In this document: piece by piece, positions 32,889 to 41,749 of the stretch | Position numbering within the stretch: position 1 is the stretch's first letter | How the letters are laid out: every line of letters starts with the position of its first letter | Source: Mycolicibacterium madagascariense | GTDB taxonomy: Bacteria > Actinomycetota > Actinomycetes > Mycobacteriales > Mycobacteriaceae | Direction: 5' to 3' | Assembly: GCF_010729665.1 (NCBI RefSeq) | Contig: NZ_AP022610.1 | Location: forward strand, 1,054,001-1,118,000 | DNA length: 64,000 nucleotides | Notes under the pieces: model-generated | What the model was told of the DNA's origin: nothing | The model's database searches: none | Seen by the model: only the letters and a program-made list of their open reading frames with translations | Program-made: the position numbers and the translations under genes

Positions 32889-33869
32889 ATGCTACACAGC
32901 CATGCATTGTCTGCGGGTCAATCGTCGAACGACGGTGGGCCCAATGGGCAGCGGATGCGATTGCTGTCCATCGTCATCCCGGCCCTCAACGAGGCCGAGA
33001 ACATTCCGCGGGTCATGGCGACGATCCCGCTGGCCGCCTTCGAGAAGGCAGGCTGGGACGTCGAGTTCATCGTCGTGGACAACGGCTCGGTGGACGGCAC
33101 GGGACACATCGCCGCCGCGCACCACGCACGTGTGGTGCGGCGGTCGGTCCGCGGTTACGGCAGCGCATACCGCGCCGGCCTGGCCGCAGCACGTGGCGAT
33201 CTCATCGTCACGGGTGACGCCGACTGCACCTACCCCTTCGACGCCGTCCCAGAGTTGTTGGCGCACTTCGAAAGCAAGCAACTCGACTTCCTGTCGACCA
33301 ACCGACTGGGCACCAGGGACCGCCAAGCCATGAAGCGGTCGCACATGTACGCCAATCATGCGCTGACCGGTCTGAGCCGCACGCTGTTCCGATCGCCGTT
33401 CCGCGACTCGCAGTCGGGTATGTGGATCTTCCGCAGGGAGATCCTGGACCATCTCGACCTGCGGTCGAACGGTATGGCGTTCTCACAGGAGATCAAGCAC
33501 GAGGCCTATCTCAAGGGATTTCGGTGCGACGAGGTCGCCATCGAGTACCGGGTGCGGGGTGGGTCGGTGAAGCTCAACGCGTGGCGAGACGGTGTCGTCA
33601 ACACCTCGCAGTTGTTCTCGCATCGGGTTCGCGGCCGCAGGCTGCCGGCATGGGGCGCCCTCACCGAGGTGGGCACCACCGTTCTGGCGAACTCCGACCT
33701 CGCCGACGTCGCGACCCGATCGACGTCGATGATGAAGGATCTGACCGAGACGGTGGTCATCGAGCAGCCGACCCAGCTGCTGAAGCCCACTCTGATGTCA
33801 GCTCAAAACCCGGACAAGACGCCGAAAACCACTGACGCGTCCGGGGATTGCGAAGAGATGGCGGTCTAG
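32889..33869 (+). CDS. GT2-family glycosyltransferase (DPM1-like)
   Basis: A 326-residue GT-A enzyme. LLSIVIPALNEAENIPRVMA starts the fold, FIVVDNGSVDGTG and VTGDADCTYPFD supply nucleotide and metal contacts, and DSQSGMWIFRREIL is typical of dolichyl-phosphate-mannose-synthase-like enzymes. It probably loads a sugar onto a polyprenyl phosphate or a growing glycan. ATG 32889 follows AAGGAAGG. A large hairpin follows its stop before the rest of the plus-strand genes. Confidence 0.92.
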   Translation: MLHSHALSAGQSSNDGGPNGQRMRLLSIVIPALNEAENIPRVMATIPLAAFEKAGWDVEFIVVDNGSVDGTGHIAAAHHARVVRRSVRGYGSAYRAGLAAARGDLIVTGDADCTYPFDAVPELLAHFESKQLDFLSTNRLGTRDRQAMKRSHMYANHALTGLSRTLFRSPFRDSQSGMWIFRREILDHLDLRSNGMAFSQEIKHEAYLKGFRCDEVAIEYRVRGGSVKLNAWRDGVVNTSQLFSHRVRGRRLPAWGALTEVGTTVLANSDLADVATRSTSMMKDLTETVVIEQPTQLLKPTLMSAQNPDKTPKTTDASGDCEEMAV

Positions 33870-33886
33870 GTCGTCGTTCGAACCAA

Positions 33887-33933
33887 TGGTGGTACGGGGT
33901 TGGGTCAGCGGTCGCCCCAACCCCGTACCGCCA
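33887..33933 (+). terminator. Large hairpin between the GT2 gene and the next operon
   Basis: Arms at 33887-33904 and 33916-33933 pair over 18 bp with one G-U, including GGTACGGGGTTGGG and its perfect complement, around an 11-nt loop. No T-tract is present. It may end or attenuate transcription after the GT2 gene. Confidence 0.6.
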
Positions 33934-33970
33934 GCACACCGTCACGATGGACCGGCAAGGGAGAGCATTC

Positions 33971-34018
33971 ATGAACAGTCCGACGGAACCGTCAGCCGCT
34001 CTCGAGACCGCTTCGTGA
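33971..34018 (+). CDS. Possible 15-codon leader ORF
   Basis: ATG 33971 follows AAGGGAGAG, the only strong ribosome-binding site in this gap, and encodes MNSPTEPSAALETAS. Its TGA overlaps GTG 34015 by the GTGA pattern, so it could couple translation into the next gene. Unproven. Confidence 0.3.
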   Translation: MNSPTEPSAALETAS

Positions 34019-34020
34019 CG

Positions 34021-34587
34021 ATGAGCACCTCGTCGATGACGGACACCCGGTCGGCCACGCACCGACTCCGCGGCCTGCTGCTGGCGATTCTGGCGTTGGT
34101 GGCGATCGGCGCGACCATCGACGTCAATGGTTCGGTGCGCCATCAACTGGCGTTGTCATTCATCCCGCAGCCCTCCGACTACACGGAGTTGTACTTCGCG
34201 ACGGGCCGACCGGTCGAGGTGGATGCCGACGGTGACGTGGCCACGGTCAACGTCGAATTCACCGTCGCCAACCACGAGGGGGTCACCACCGTCTATCCGT
34301 ACACCGTGGCGTTGACCGACGCGGCGGGCGTTCCGGTCGCCAGGGTGGCGGGGGCGATGTCGATTCCGAACGACGATGCGATCACCCGCCAAGTCGCTGT
34401 GGCCGTGCCGATTTCGGCATCGTGGACGGCCGTCGACGTCCACCTGCAAGATCGCACCGAACGGTTGCACCTCCTGCAATCGCAGTGGACCACGCTGCTC
34501 AACCACAGTGGCTCGCTGTCGCGCGGAGCGGTCGAAGGAACGCACGAAGACACCACCGGTGCCGGCGATTCGACGGGGCGATCATGA
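34021..34587 (+). CDS. Membrane-anchored protein with a DUF1616-like extracytoplasmic domain
   Basis: About 188 residues from ATG 34021 (GTG 34015 is an alternative). One transmembrane helix (about 17-36, LRGLLLAILALVAIGATI) precedes a beta-rich domain (VATVNVEFTVANHEGVTTVY, then YTVALTDAAGVPVARVAG) like the outer domain of DUF1616 proteins that accompany archaeal and actinobacterial glycan clusters. The family identity is tentative. Its stop overlaps the ATG of the large polytopic protein. Confidence 0.65.
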   Translation: MSTSSMTDTRSATHRLRGLLLAILALVAIGATIDVNGSVRHQLALSFIPQPSDYTELYFATGRPVEVDADGDVATVNVEFTVANHEGVTTVYPYTVALTDAAGVPVARVAGAMSIPNDDAITRQVAVAVPISASWTAVDVHLQDRTERLHLLQSQWTTLLNHSGSLSRGAVEGTHEDTTGAGDSTGRS

Positions 34588-36956
34588 CCGCAACGGCCAC
34601 GTCCCACTCCGAGTCGCTCACCGACCGCCTGCCCCAGCTCCGTGGTGACGGGGACCTTGGCTTCGCCCTGGTGACCATCGTCTGCGCGGCAGTGACCATC
34701 CTTGGCACGGGTCCGCTGCTCCTGCGCATCGTCGCGGGCGTCATCGTCGCGGTGTGCGTTCCCGTCCTCCTGCTGACGGCAAAGATCGACTGGCCAGACA
34801 CCACGACGTTGCACGAGGCCGTGCTGTATTCACTTGGGCTCGTCGTGATGGGCCTGATGCTCCTCGGACTCGCATCGACCGCGGTCCTGCCCCTGATGGG
34901 GGTCTCTCGACCGCTGGACAGGCTGCCGGTGGCGATCACGATGGCTGCCGTCGTGGCGGGGCTTGCCCTCTGGCGCAGGAGACGCTGGCGCCTCTTCGAT
35001 GGACTGAGTCTGCAGAGCCGGTCGGTGATGTACGTCCAATTCGGAACGCGCGACCGCCTGATGCTGATCACCGCGGCGCTCCTGGTGGTCGCGTCGGTGG
35101 CTGGCGCCATCCGGCTCAACAATCATGCGGGCGGGGGAGTGACCACCGCGATGATCCTCGTCGCGGTCGTCGTCATCGTCTGCCTCTTCGCGTGGCTGCG
35201 TACGCTCAGTGGCGTCACCGTCGGCGTCACGATCTACCTGGTGTCGTTGGCGCTTCTGTTCATGACCTCGCTGCGGGGCTGGTTCGTATCCGGTCACGAC
35301 ATCCAGCTCGAGATGCGGATGTTCGACATGGCGCTGCGAGAGGGCACGTGGGACATCGGGCTGTTCCGCGCACCGTACAACGCCTGTCTCAGCATCACCA
35401 TTCTCCCGACCATGCTGGAGCGGTTGACGGGCATCCCGGGTGCGTACGTCTTCAAGGTGCTCGCGCAACTCCTGTACGCGGTCTGTCCCGTCTTGATCTA
35501 TCTCATCGCGCGCCGGTTCTCATCGAAACCCGTTGCCGTGCTGGGCGTCGTCTTCTTCATTGCGTTCCCGACGTACTTCGTCGACATGCCCTTCGAGATC
35601 AGGGAGGAGGTGGCGCTGTTCCTCATGGGCGTGGCGCTGCTGCTGATCACCGACGGCCGCCTGACGATCAGACTGCGCCGCATCGGTTTCGCGGTCTTCG
35701 GCACCGGGGTGATGTTGTCGCATTACTCGACGATGTACATCCTGCTGAGCGTGCTGATCCTGACGTGGGTGCTGATGTGCGGACGGCGCGTGTTCGCGAT
35801 GGCAGCGCGGCGTGTGAAGAGAGTCGGGAAGCCGATCAAACCGACTGTGGCCGTAGTCAACTGGTCGGTTCTGTTCGTCTTGGTCGTGCTCACCTTCCTC
35901 TGGGTCGGCGTGGTGACGCGCACCAGCAGCGAGGTCGGCAAGACCTATGACCTGGTGAGTGCCTCGCTCGCCGGACAGGACAAGAACGCCATCAAGCCCG
36001 ACACCCTCTACAGCTTGTTCGGCGGCGCGAAGGACGAACCGCAACCGGTGCTCGACCGCTACGACGCCGAGTTGCGCAAGGAATCGGCGAACGGACGCGC
36101 CAGCGGCGAGAACTACCCGTTGTCGGAGGTGAACCGGTACCCACTGAAGGCGGTGCCCGCCGAGTTGGCACCCCTGACCGATTGGGGCAGGGCCGTCGAA
36201 AGGCGAGGGTTCGACATCGCGGCCGTCAACGAAGACTTCCGCAGTTGGTCGGCGGACATCCTGCAGATCTTCATCGGTGTCGGCGTGTTCGTCGTCGTCC
36301 TCCGGCGCGCGAGGGGTTTCAGCCCCAGCGTTGAATTCATCGCCGGAGCCGTCGCCGGCGTCAGTCTCGTCGGCATCCAAGTCCTCGTGCCCTACGCCGC
36401 AGCGCAATACGGCGTCTACCGGACGTTGGAGCAATGTCTGTTCTGGCTGGCGCCGTTCATGGCCGTCGGCGCCGTCACGACGTTTGCGTGGCTCGGTCGG
36501 CGGGGATCTCAGGCCGTTGCGCTGGGAGTGGCCCTGGCCTTCTTCCTTCTGGTGACGCGCATCATTTGGCAACCCTTCGGCGGCTACCCGCCGGCATTGC
36601 ACCTCAGCAACTCCGGTGCGTACTACGACACCCAGTACCTCGACATGCAGGAGATGTCGGCGATGGCCTGGCTGCGAGGTCAGCTCAATCACGGTTCCAG
36701 TCGCGAGGTGCAGGCAGAGGCGTCCACGGCCCGATATGCCCTTGGCATCGAGAACTATTGGGACGCCAACGACGAAATCCTCCCGACCTGGGTTCGCCAG
36801 AACACGTACGTCTTCCTGGGGTCCACGGCCCTGCAGACGGGCAAGGCGGCCTTCACCTATCTCGGCAAACGCGTGGAGTATGAGTATCCCGTCGGCTTCC
36901 TCGACGAGAACAAGAGCCTGATCTACAGCAGTAACGGCGCCAGGGTCTACCGATGA
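34584..36956 (+). CDS. Large polytopic membrane protein, DUF2206/GT-C-like
   Basis: A 790-residue protein with at least a dozen hydrophobic helices and a soluble loop around 440-560. The segments SGHDIQLEMRMFDMALREGT and PFEIREEVALFLMGVALLL resemble DUF2206-type predicted membrane proteins, a GT-C-like architecture in polysaccharide clusters in which an acidic first loop contributes to catalysis. It is a candidate polymerase or lipid-linked-sugar glycosyltransferase of this locus. ATG 34584 overlaps the upstream stop, and its own stop overlaps the next start. Confidence 0.75.
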   Translation: MTATATSHSESLTDRLPQLRGDGDLGFALVTIVCAAVTILGTGPLLLRIVAGVIVAVCVPVLLLTAKIDWPDTTTLHEAVLYSLGLVVMGLMLLGLASTAVLPLMGVSRPLDRLPVAITMAAVVAGLALWRRRRWRLFDGLSLQSRSVMYVQFGTRDRLMLITAALLVVASVAGAIRLNNHAGGGVTTAMILVAVVVIVCLFAWLRTLSGVTVGVTIYLVSLALLFMTSLRGWFVSGHDIQLEMRMFDMALREGTWDIGLFRAPYNACLSITILPTMLERLTGIPGAYVFKVLAQLLYAVCPVLIYLIARRFSSKPVAVLGVVFFIAFPTYFVDMPFEIREEVALFLMGVALLLITDGRLTIRLRRIGFAVFGTGVMLSHYSTMYILLSVLILTWVLMCGRRVFAMAARRVKRVGKPIKPTVAVVNWSVLFVLVVLTFLWVGVVTRTSSEVGKTYDLVSASLAGQDKNAIKPDTLYSLFGGAKDEPQPVLDRYDAELRKESANGRASGENYPLSEVNRYPLKAVPAELAPLTDWGRAVERRGFDIAAVNEDFRSWSADILQIFIGVGVFVVVLRRARGFSPSVEFIAGAVAGVSLVGIQVLVPYAAAQYGVYRTLEQCLFWLAPFMAVGAVTTFAWLGRRGSQAVALGVALAFFLLVTRIIWQPFGGYPPALHLSNSGAYYDTQYLDMQEMSAMAWLRGQLNHGSSREVQAEASTARYALGIENYWDANDEILPTWVRQNTYVFLGSTALQTGKAAFTYLGKRVEYEYPVGFLDENKSLIYSSNGARVYR

Positions 36957-37438
36957 CGGTCGACGTACGCCCGAGGAGCGACCAGCCGAGACCGAGAGTC
37001 GCCTCACCCATCGCGACGGTGCTCGGGGAGACCGTCGCCGTCGTCGCGGCCCTGGTCTGGCTATACGTGGCCATCATCGGAACGGTGCGGCCCAACGACC
37101 TTCCGCTGCACATCATTTCGTGGGTGCCCCTGCGCCGGGACACCGTGGGAATTGGGTGTTTCGGGCTGTCGGCGGCGGCATGCCTGGTGAGCGGACTGTT
37201 GAGGGGTCGGTCCGTCTCACGGGTCGTTCTCGGCACGGTGTTCGGCTACTCGACGGTGATCGCGATCTACCTGATGGTGGGAACGGTCACCCATCCTGAG
37301 ACCCTGACGATGGCGCTGACCCACCTCGCGAACTGGCCGACGGAACGGATGACCCTGGTGCTCGCCTTCGCCACGTCGATCTGCTCGTTCGTCTTGCTCA
37401 GGACGTCCACGCACACCTCGAGGACGGGGATCCGATGA
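36953..37438 (+). CDS. Four-helix membrane protein of unknown function
   Basis: A 161-residue protein with four predicted transmembrane helices (about 24-43, 64-84, 89-112, 132-150) and short loops. No recognised motif. It is overlapped by 4 bp at both ends by the polytopic protein and the flippase genes, so it is a committed member of the glycan-assembly operon, possibly an accessory subunit. Confidence 0.7.
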   Translation: MTVDVRPRSDQPRPRVASPIATVLGETVAVVAALVWLYVAIIGTVRPNDLPLHIISWVPLRRDTVGIGCFGLSAAACLVSGLLRGRSVSRVVLGTVFGYSTVIAIYLMVGTVTHPETLTMALTHLANWPTERMTLVLAFATSICSFVLLRTSTHTSRTGIR

Positions 37439-38712
37439 CGACCACCCCGCAGCGGATCAATGCCTCCGGTGACGACCGGCTGGTGAGGAGTTCGATCCTC
37501 CTCATGGCGACGACCGCCGCGATGGCAGGGCTGGGGTTTGGCTTCTCCATCGTCGTGGCCCGCGTGTTCAGCCCCGCCGACGTGGGTGCCGGAACGTCGC
37601 TGATCGCCGCCACGACACTGATCGCCTTCCTCGGGCCACTCGGGCTGGACGGAACGATCGTGCGCTTCACCATGCATGCCAAGGACTACAACGCGCCGTT
37701 GAGTCAATCCCTCTTGGTGGCAGGAGGTTTGGGTCTGCTGCTGTCTGGCCTGTACGTCCTGTTCGTGCCGTTCTACGCGCCGGAGCTGGCATTCGTCCGC
37801 GGTGACCTGCTGTGCGCGATCGGCTTCGTGATCGCCGGTGCCGCGGCGAGTGCCAACCAGCTCACGGATGCCATGTTCCTCGGTGCGCGCAAGCCGGAGT
37901 ACAACCTGTTGTTGAACGGATTCGTCCAAGGCATGACGAAGGTCGTCTTGCCCTTCGCGCTCATCGGTCTCGGCGCCTTCGGCGTCTTCGGGTCGGTGGC
38001 CGCGGGTTACGTCGTCGCCCTCGTCGCGAGCCTCTACTGCCTCAAGCGAATCCTGAACTTTCGCTTCGTATTTCAGCGGAGGAACGCGATCCCGCGGGAA
38101 CACCAGCGGTATTCGATCTCCAGTTACGTCTCGAATGCGCTCAACTTCGCACCCGCCATGGTGCTTCCGTTGATCGTGCTGCACACGCTGGGAAGCGCCA
38201 GCGCGGCGTACTTCTACCTGGCCTTCCAGGTGGCCAACACGGTGAACGGGATCTCCCAGTCCGTCGGCCAGGCACTGTTCGCGGAGGGTTCATCATCGGA
38301 CGAGACACGGCTGCTCGACCTCGGCAGGCGTGCCTTCGTGCTGCAGGCCGCACTGCAAGTGGTCGCCGTGGTCGTGGTCGTCGTCGGTGCGCCGCTCATC
38401 ATGGCTGCCTTCGGCCGCGACTATGCGACGCATGGGCAAGACGTGTTGCGCATCCTGGCCATTGGTGCCATTCCGGTGGCAGTGGGGACGTTGGCGGCCT
38501 ACATGCTGAAGGTCCTGCGGCTGATGAAGAGCCTCATCGCAGCGAACGTCGTATTCGCCGTCACGACAGTGGGTTTGGCCCAGTCGTGGGGTCATCGCGG
38601 TCTGGAGTGGGTTGGTTGGGCCTGGTTCGCCGGACAGACGGCGATGGCACTCTGCGCCGTCACCGCCCTCGTCGTCCACTTCAGTCGCAGACGGGTCACC
38701 GCCGGTGAGTGA
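37435..38712 (+). CDS. Polysaccharide flippase (Wzx/MurJ-MATE superfamily)
   Basis: A 425-residue protein with about 12 transmembrane helices. The N-terminus (SILLMATTAAMAGLGFGFSI followed by VVARVFSPADVGAGTSLIAA) is the classic oligosaccharide-flippase opening, in which a repeat-protein fold moves undecaprenyl- or decaprenyl-linked oligosaccharides across the membrane. It overlaps the preceding gene by 4 bp and the following glycosyltransferase by 8 bp. Confidence 0.9.
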   Translation: MTTTPQRINASGDDRLVRSSILLMATTAAMAGLGFGFSIVVARVFSPADVGAGTSLIAATTLIAFLGPLGLDGTIVRFTMHAKDYNAPLSQSLLVAGGLGLLLSGLYVLFVPFYAPELAFVRGDLLCAIGFVIAGAAASANQLTDAMFLGARKPEYNLLLNGFVQGMTKVVLPFALIGLGAFGVFGSVAAGYVVALVASLYCLKRILNFRFVFQRRNAIPREHQRYSISSYVSNALNFAPAMVLPLIVLHTLGSASAAYFYLAFQVANTVNGISQSVGQALFAEGSSSDETRLLDLGRRAFVLQAALQVVAVVVVVVGAPLIMAAFGRDYATHGQDVLRILAIGAIPVAVGTLAAYMLKVLRLMKSLIAANVVFAVTTVGLAQSWGHRGLEWVGWAWFAGQTAMALCAVTALVVHFSRRRVTAGE

Positions 38713-39844
38713 GCGCGTCCTCATCGTCAGCCACTACTTCCCCCCACACCTGGGTGGCATCGAGAACGTTGCCCGTGAGGAGGCCAGGCACCTCGCCCGC
38801 GCCGGATTCGACGTCACGGTGGTGACGACGGCCATCGGTGAGCCGGCCGGCCGTCGTCGGCTCGATGGATACACGGTCGCGCGCGTGCGGGCCTGGAACG
38901 GCATCGAGGGACGGACCGGGGTGCCCTTCCCGATCGTCGGCCCGTCGTCGATCAAGACCTTCGTCGAATTGATTCGCAGCGCCGACGTGGTCCACGTGCA
39001 CGACACGCTCTACCTGACGTCGTGGTTGGCGGGCCTCGGCTGCCTGCTGCTGCGGAAGCCGCTCGTGCTGACCCACCACGTCGGTCTCATCGACCACCCG
39101 AACAAGTTCGTGGTCGCGGTCCAGCGCGCCGTCTACGCGACTGCCGGGCGAGCGCTGATTCGTACCGCTCGGCGGATCATCTACTTCAACTCCCGGGTGC
39201 TGTGCTTCCTTCGCGGGTTGGGTGCCACCGACGAGCAGGTGGCCTTCATTCCCAACGGCGTCGACACGGAGGTGTTCCACCCGGCGAACGTCGCACTGAA
39301 GCGGCGACTGCGGCAGGAGATGGGTCTTCCCGCGAACGCCGTTCTCGTGCTGTTCGCCGGTCGCTTCGTGCCCAAGAAGGGTTACGACATCCTGCTGCAA
39401 TGCCATTCGCCCCTGTACCGCATGCTCCTCGCGGGCGGGGAACCCTCGGCCGGCGACCGCGCCGGCACCAACGCCGTGTTCCTCGGACTCCGCAGCCAGG
39501 CCGAACTGGCCGACCTGTACCGCGCGGCCGACATCTTCGTCCTGCCCTCGAGTTCCGAGGGCTTCCCGTTGACGGTGCAGGAGGCCATGGCGTCGCGACT
39601 CGCGGTGGTCACCTCCGACGACCCCGGTTACGACGTCTTCGAGCTGGACCCGACGCGCGTCGCACTGGTGCCCCCGAACGTCGACAGCGTGCGTGCGGCG
39701 CTGGAGGCCATCGCATCGGACGAGGCCACGCTGAGCCGGATGGCCGCCTACTCGTACCAGGTCGCGTCCGAACGATTCTCGTGGCCGACCCACGTCGACG
39801 CACTCGCTGGGATCTACCGGGGTCTGGTGCGCCAGTTGGTGTGA
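38705..39844 (+). CDS. GT4-family glycosyltransferase
   Basis: A 379-residue GT-B enzyme. The N-terminus (VLIVSHYFPPHLGGIENVAR) and the GT4 donor-binding segments LFAGRFVPKKGYDILLQ and LPSSSEGFPLTVQEAMASRL are clear. GTG 38705 lies within the end of the flippase gene, so this closes the plus-strand operon. It is distinct from the minus-strand GT4 enzyme. The sugar is unknown; nearby RmlB and RmlCD make a rhamnosyl donor plausible. Confidence 0.92.
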   Translation: MSERVLIVSHYFPPHLGGIENVAREEARHLARAGFDVTVVTTAIGEPAGRRRLDGYTVARVRAWNGIEGRTGVPFPIVGPSSIKTFVELIRSADVVHVHDTLYLTSWLAGLGCLLLRKPLVLTHHVGLIDHPNKFVVAVQRAVYATAGRALIRTARRIIYFNSRVLCFLRGLGATDEQVAFIPNGVDTEVFHPANVALKRRLRQEMGLPANAVLVLFAGRFVPKKGYDILLQCHSPLYRMLLAGGEPSAGDRAGTNAVFLGLRSQAELADLYRAADIFVLPSSSEGFPLTVQEAMASRLAVVTSDDPGYDVFELDPTRVALVPPNVDSVRAALEAIASDEATLSRMAAYSYQVASERFSWPTHVDALAGIYRGLVRQLV

Positions 39845-40006
39845 GCCTCGGGGATCCGCGGATCGCCCGCCCGTGCAACCGCACCCCGCCCCGACGCGTT
39901 CTGACACTAAGGTCAATTGCTGCACGCCGTACCCATCGCTGTGCGAGCATGCCCAGGGGGTCGGCGATCGCGCGACTCCAGTAAGCGGTATTCGGAGGCT
40001 CTTCAC

Positions 40007-41725
40007 ATGCGTCGCATGACCCGGTCGGTGGCAGTCACGTTCCTCGCGGTGCTCGGCACCGTCATCCTCGCGATCGGGTCGGCGTTCACCGCGGCCTTGG
40101 CCTATGGCGCGGTGGCCCTGATCGTCCCGGGCACGGGCACGCCCAACGCGAACATCGTCGCCGGGTACCTCACGCAGGCGCGCGATCGATACCTCACCAC
40201 CACCGCATGCGGCGCCGACGGCTCGGGCTGCCCGGACGCGAACCTGCAGGGCATCAACTACCCCGCCTCGTTCTTCCCGCTGGCCTTCATCCCCAATTGG
40301 TGCGTGCCGGGCCGCTGCAACACCTGGGATGACTCCGTGGGCCAGGGGACGACGAACCTCGACGCCGCCATCAACGCCGCCTTGAACGACCCGAACAATC
40401 CGACCCAGCAGGTCGTCGTCTTCGGTTACTCCCAGGGCGGGGCCGTCGTCGCCGATGCCCTGAACTCCTACATCAACGGCTTGACCGACGCGCAGAAGGC
40501 GCGCATCCAGGTGGTGACCATCGGCGGGATCGAGAACCCCGACGGCGGACTCTGGCAGCGCCTCGCGTTCCTGAAGTACATCCCCTTCCTCAACATCTCG
40601 TTCAACCCGCCGATGAACCCCGACACCGGTGTGAAGTACACCAGCTACGGCTTCGAATACGATCCAGTCGTCAACGCGCCCAGGTACTTTGGCAACGCCT
40701 TCGCGCTGATCAACGCGCTCGCCGCGTTCGAGAACGTCCACGGTTACTACCTGGCGCCCAACGGCAACGGCCCGACCGAGACGCTTCCCTACGGCTACAC
40801 CGACCAGACGCTGGCCATCGCCGACAGTTGTACAGCCAGTCCGGCGAACTGCCGCACCGACCAGTACGGCAACACCTACGTCACCATTCCCGCTCTGACG
40901 CTGCCGATCTACAACCTCCTCCTCAGCGCGGCGCCTGCCGGGCTGAAGCCGCTGCTGCAACCGGTCGTCAACCTCCTGTCGCCCGTGACACGACTGCTCA
41001 TCGACCTGGGTTACGACACGACCGGCGATCCGAGCGTGCCCACGCCGCTGTCACTGCTGCCGTTCAACCCGGCGACGTTCAACCCGGTGAAGTTCGCCGG
41101 ACAGTTCCTGCAGGCGATCGCGCAGGGTATCTACGATGCGCAGCACGGGATCTCGTCTCTGCCCGTTCCGTCGACCTCGACGCCCACGGTGACCTCGACG
41201 CTCGTCTCGAACGCGGTGAAGACCGACGCGAAGCTCGCCGTGGCGCCCGTGCAGACGGGGGAGCCGGCGACCGTCACCGACATCACGACCAAGAAGGCCG
41301 TCGCATCCGATTCGACGGACGCCACGACCACTCCGGTCAGCAAGACGGACGCGCCCACCAAGGACGCCGCGCCCACGACGGCGACGGCAGCGGACACGGC
41401 GCAAACCGCCGACGTCACCAAGGACGACGCGGACACCGCCGATCAGACGGCCGACGCCGCGGCCGACACGACCAAGGCCGACACCACGAAGACGGACACG
41501 ACGAAGACCGGCACGACCAAGGCGGACACGACCAAGTCCGACACCACGAAGGTGGACACGACGACGGCCGGCACCACGAAGACGGACACGACGAAGACCG
41601 GCACCGCCAAGACCGACACCACGACCACGCCCAAGAAGACCACGCACGACAAGGCCGACGCCGGTACGTCCAACTCCGCCAAGGACACCGGCGACGCGGG
41701 CAGCGACAAGAAGAACGCGGCTTAG
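40007..41725 (+). CDS. Exported PE-PPE-domain esterase with a Thr/Lys/Asp tail
   Basis: A 572-residue protein. A signal or membrane segment (8-34) precedes an alpha/beta-hydrolase domain with the GxSxG motif GYSQGG (Ser142), as in mycobacterial PE-PPE-domain serine esterases; no PE or PPE module is present. From about residue 470 the chain becomes low-complexity, with many DTTKT/GTTKA-type five-residue units and an Ala/Lys end, probably a wall-spanning tail. ATG 40007 follows TCGGAGG. It is separated from the glycan operon by 160 bp and converges with rmlCD. Confidence 0.85.
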   Translation: MRRMTRSVAVTFLAVLGTVILAIGSAFTAALAYGAVALIVPGTGTPNANIVAGYLTQARDRYLTTTACGADGSGCPDANLQGINYPASFFPLAFIPNWCVPGRCNTWDDSVGQGTTNLDAAINAALNDPNNPTQQVVVFGYSQGGAVVADALNSYINGLTDAQKARIQVVTIGGIENPDGGLWQRLAFLKYIPFLNISFNPPMNPDTGVKYTSYGFEYDPVVNAPRYFGNAFALINALAAFENVHGYYLAPNGNGPTETLPYGYTDQTLAIADSCTASPANCRTDQYGNTYVTIPALTLPIYNLLLSAAPAGLKPLLQPVVNLLSPVTRLLIDLGYDTTGDPSVPTPLSLLPFNPATFNPVKFAGQFLQAIAQGIYDAQHGISSLPVPSTSTPTVTSTLVSNAVKTDAKLAVAPVQTGEPATVTDITTKKAVASDSTDATTTPVSKTDAPTKDAAPTTATAADTAQTADVTKDDADTADQTADAAADTTKADTTKTDTTKTGTTKADTTKSDTTKVDTTTAGTTKTDTTKTGTAKTDTTTTPKKTTHDKADAGTSNSAKDTGDAGSDKKNAA

Positions 41726-41749
41726 CCGCCGCGGCGCGAGGATGCCCGA

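Noticed and set aside
32711-33217. GTG-start frame with AGGAGG upstream and a hydrophobic stretch
   Set aside because: It runs over the GT2 gene in another frame, becomes arginine-rich there and lacks family features. The ribosome-binding-like sequence may be chance.
38696-40960. Minus-strand open frame of about 750 codons
   Set aside because: It lies antisense to the GT4 and PE-PPE esterase genes, is rich in Arg/Val/Gly, has no recognisable domain and spans their intergenic gap.
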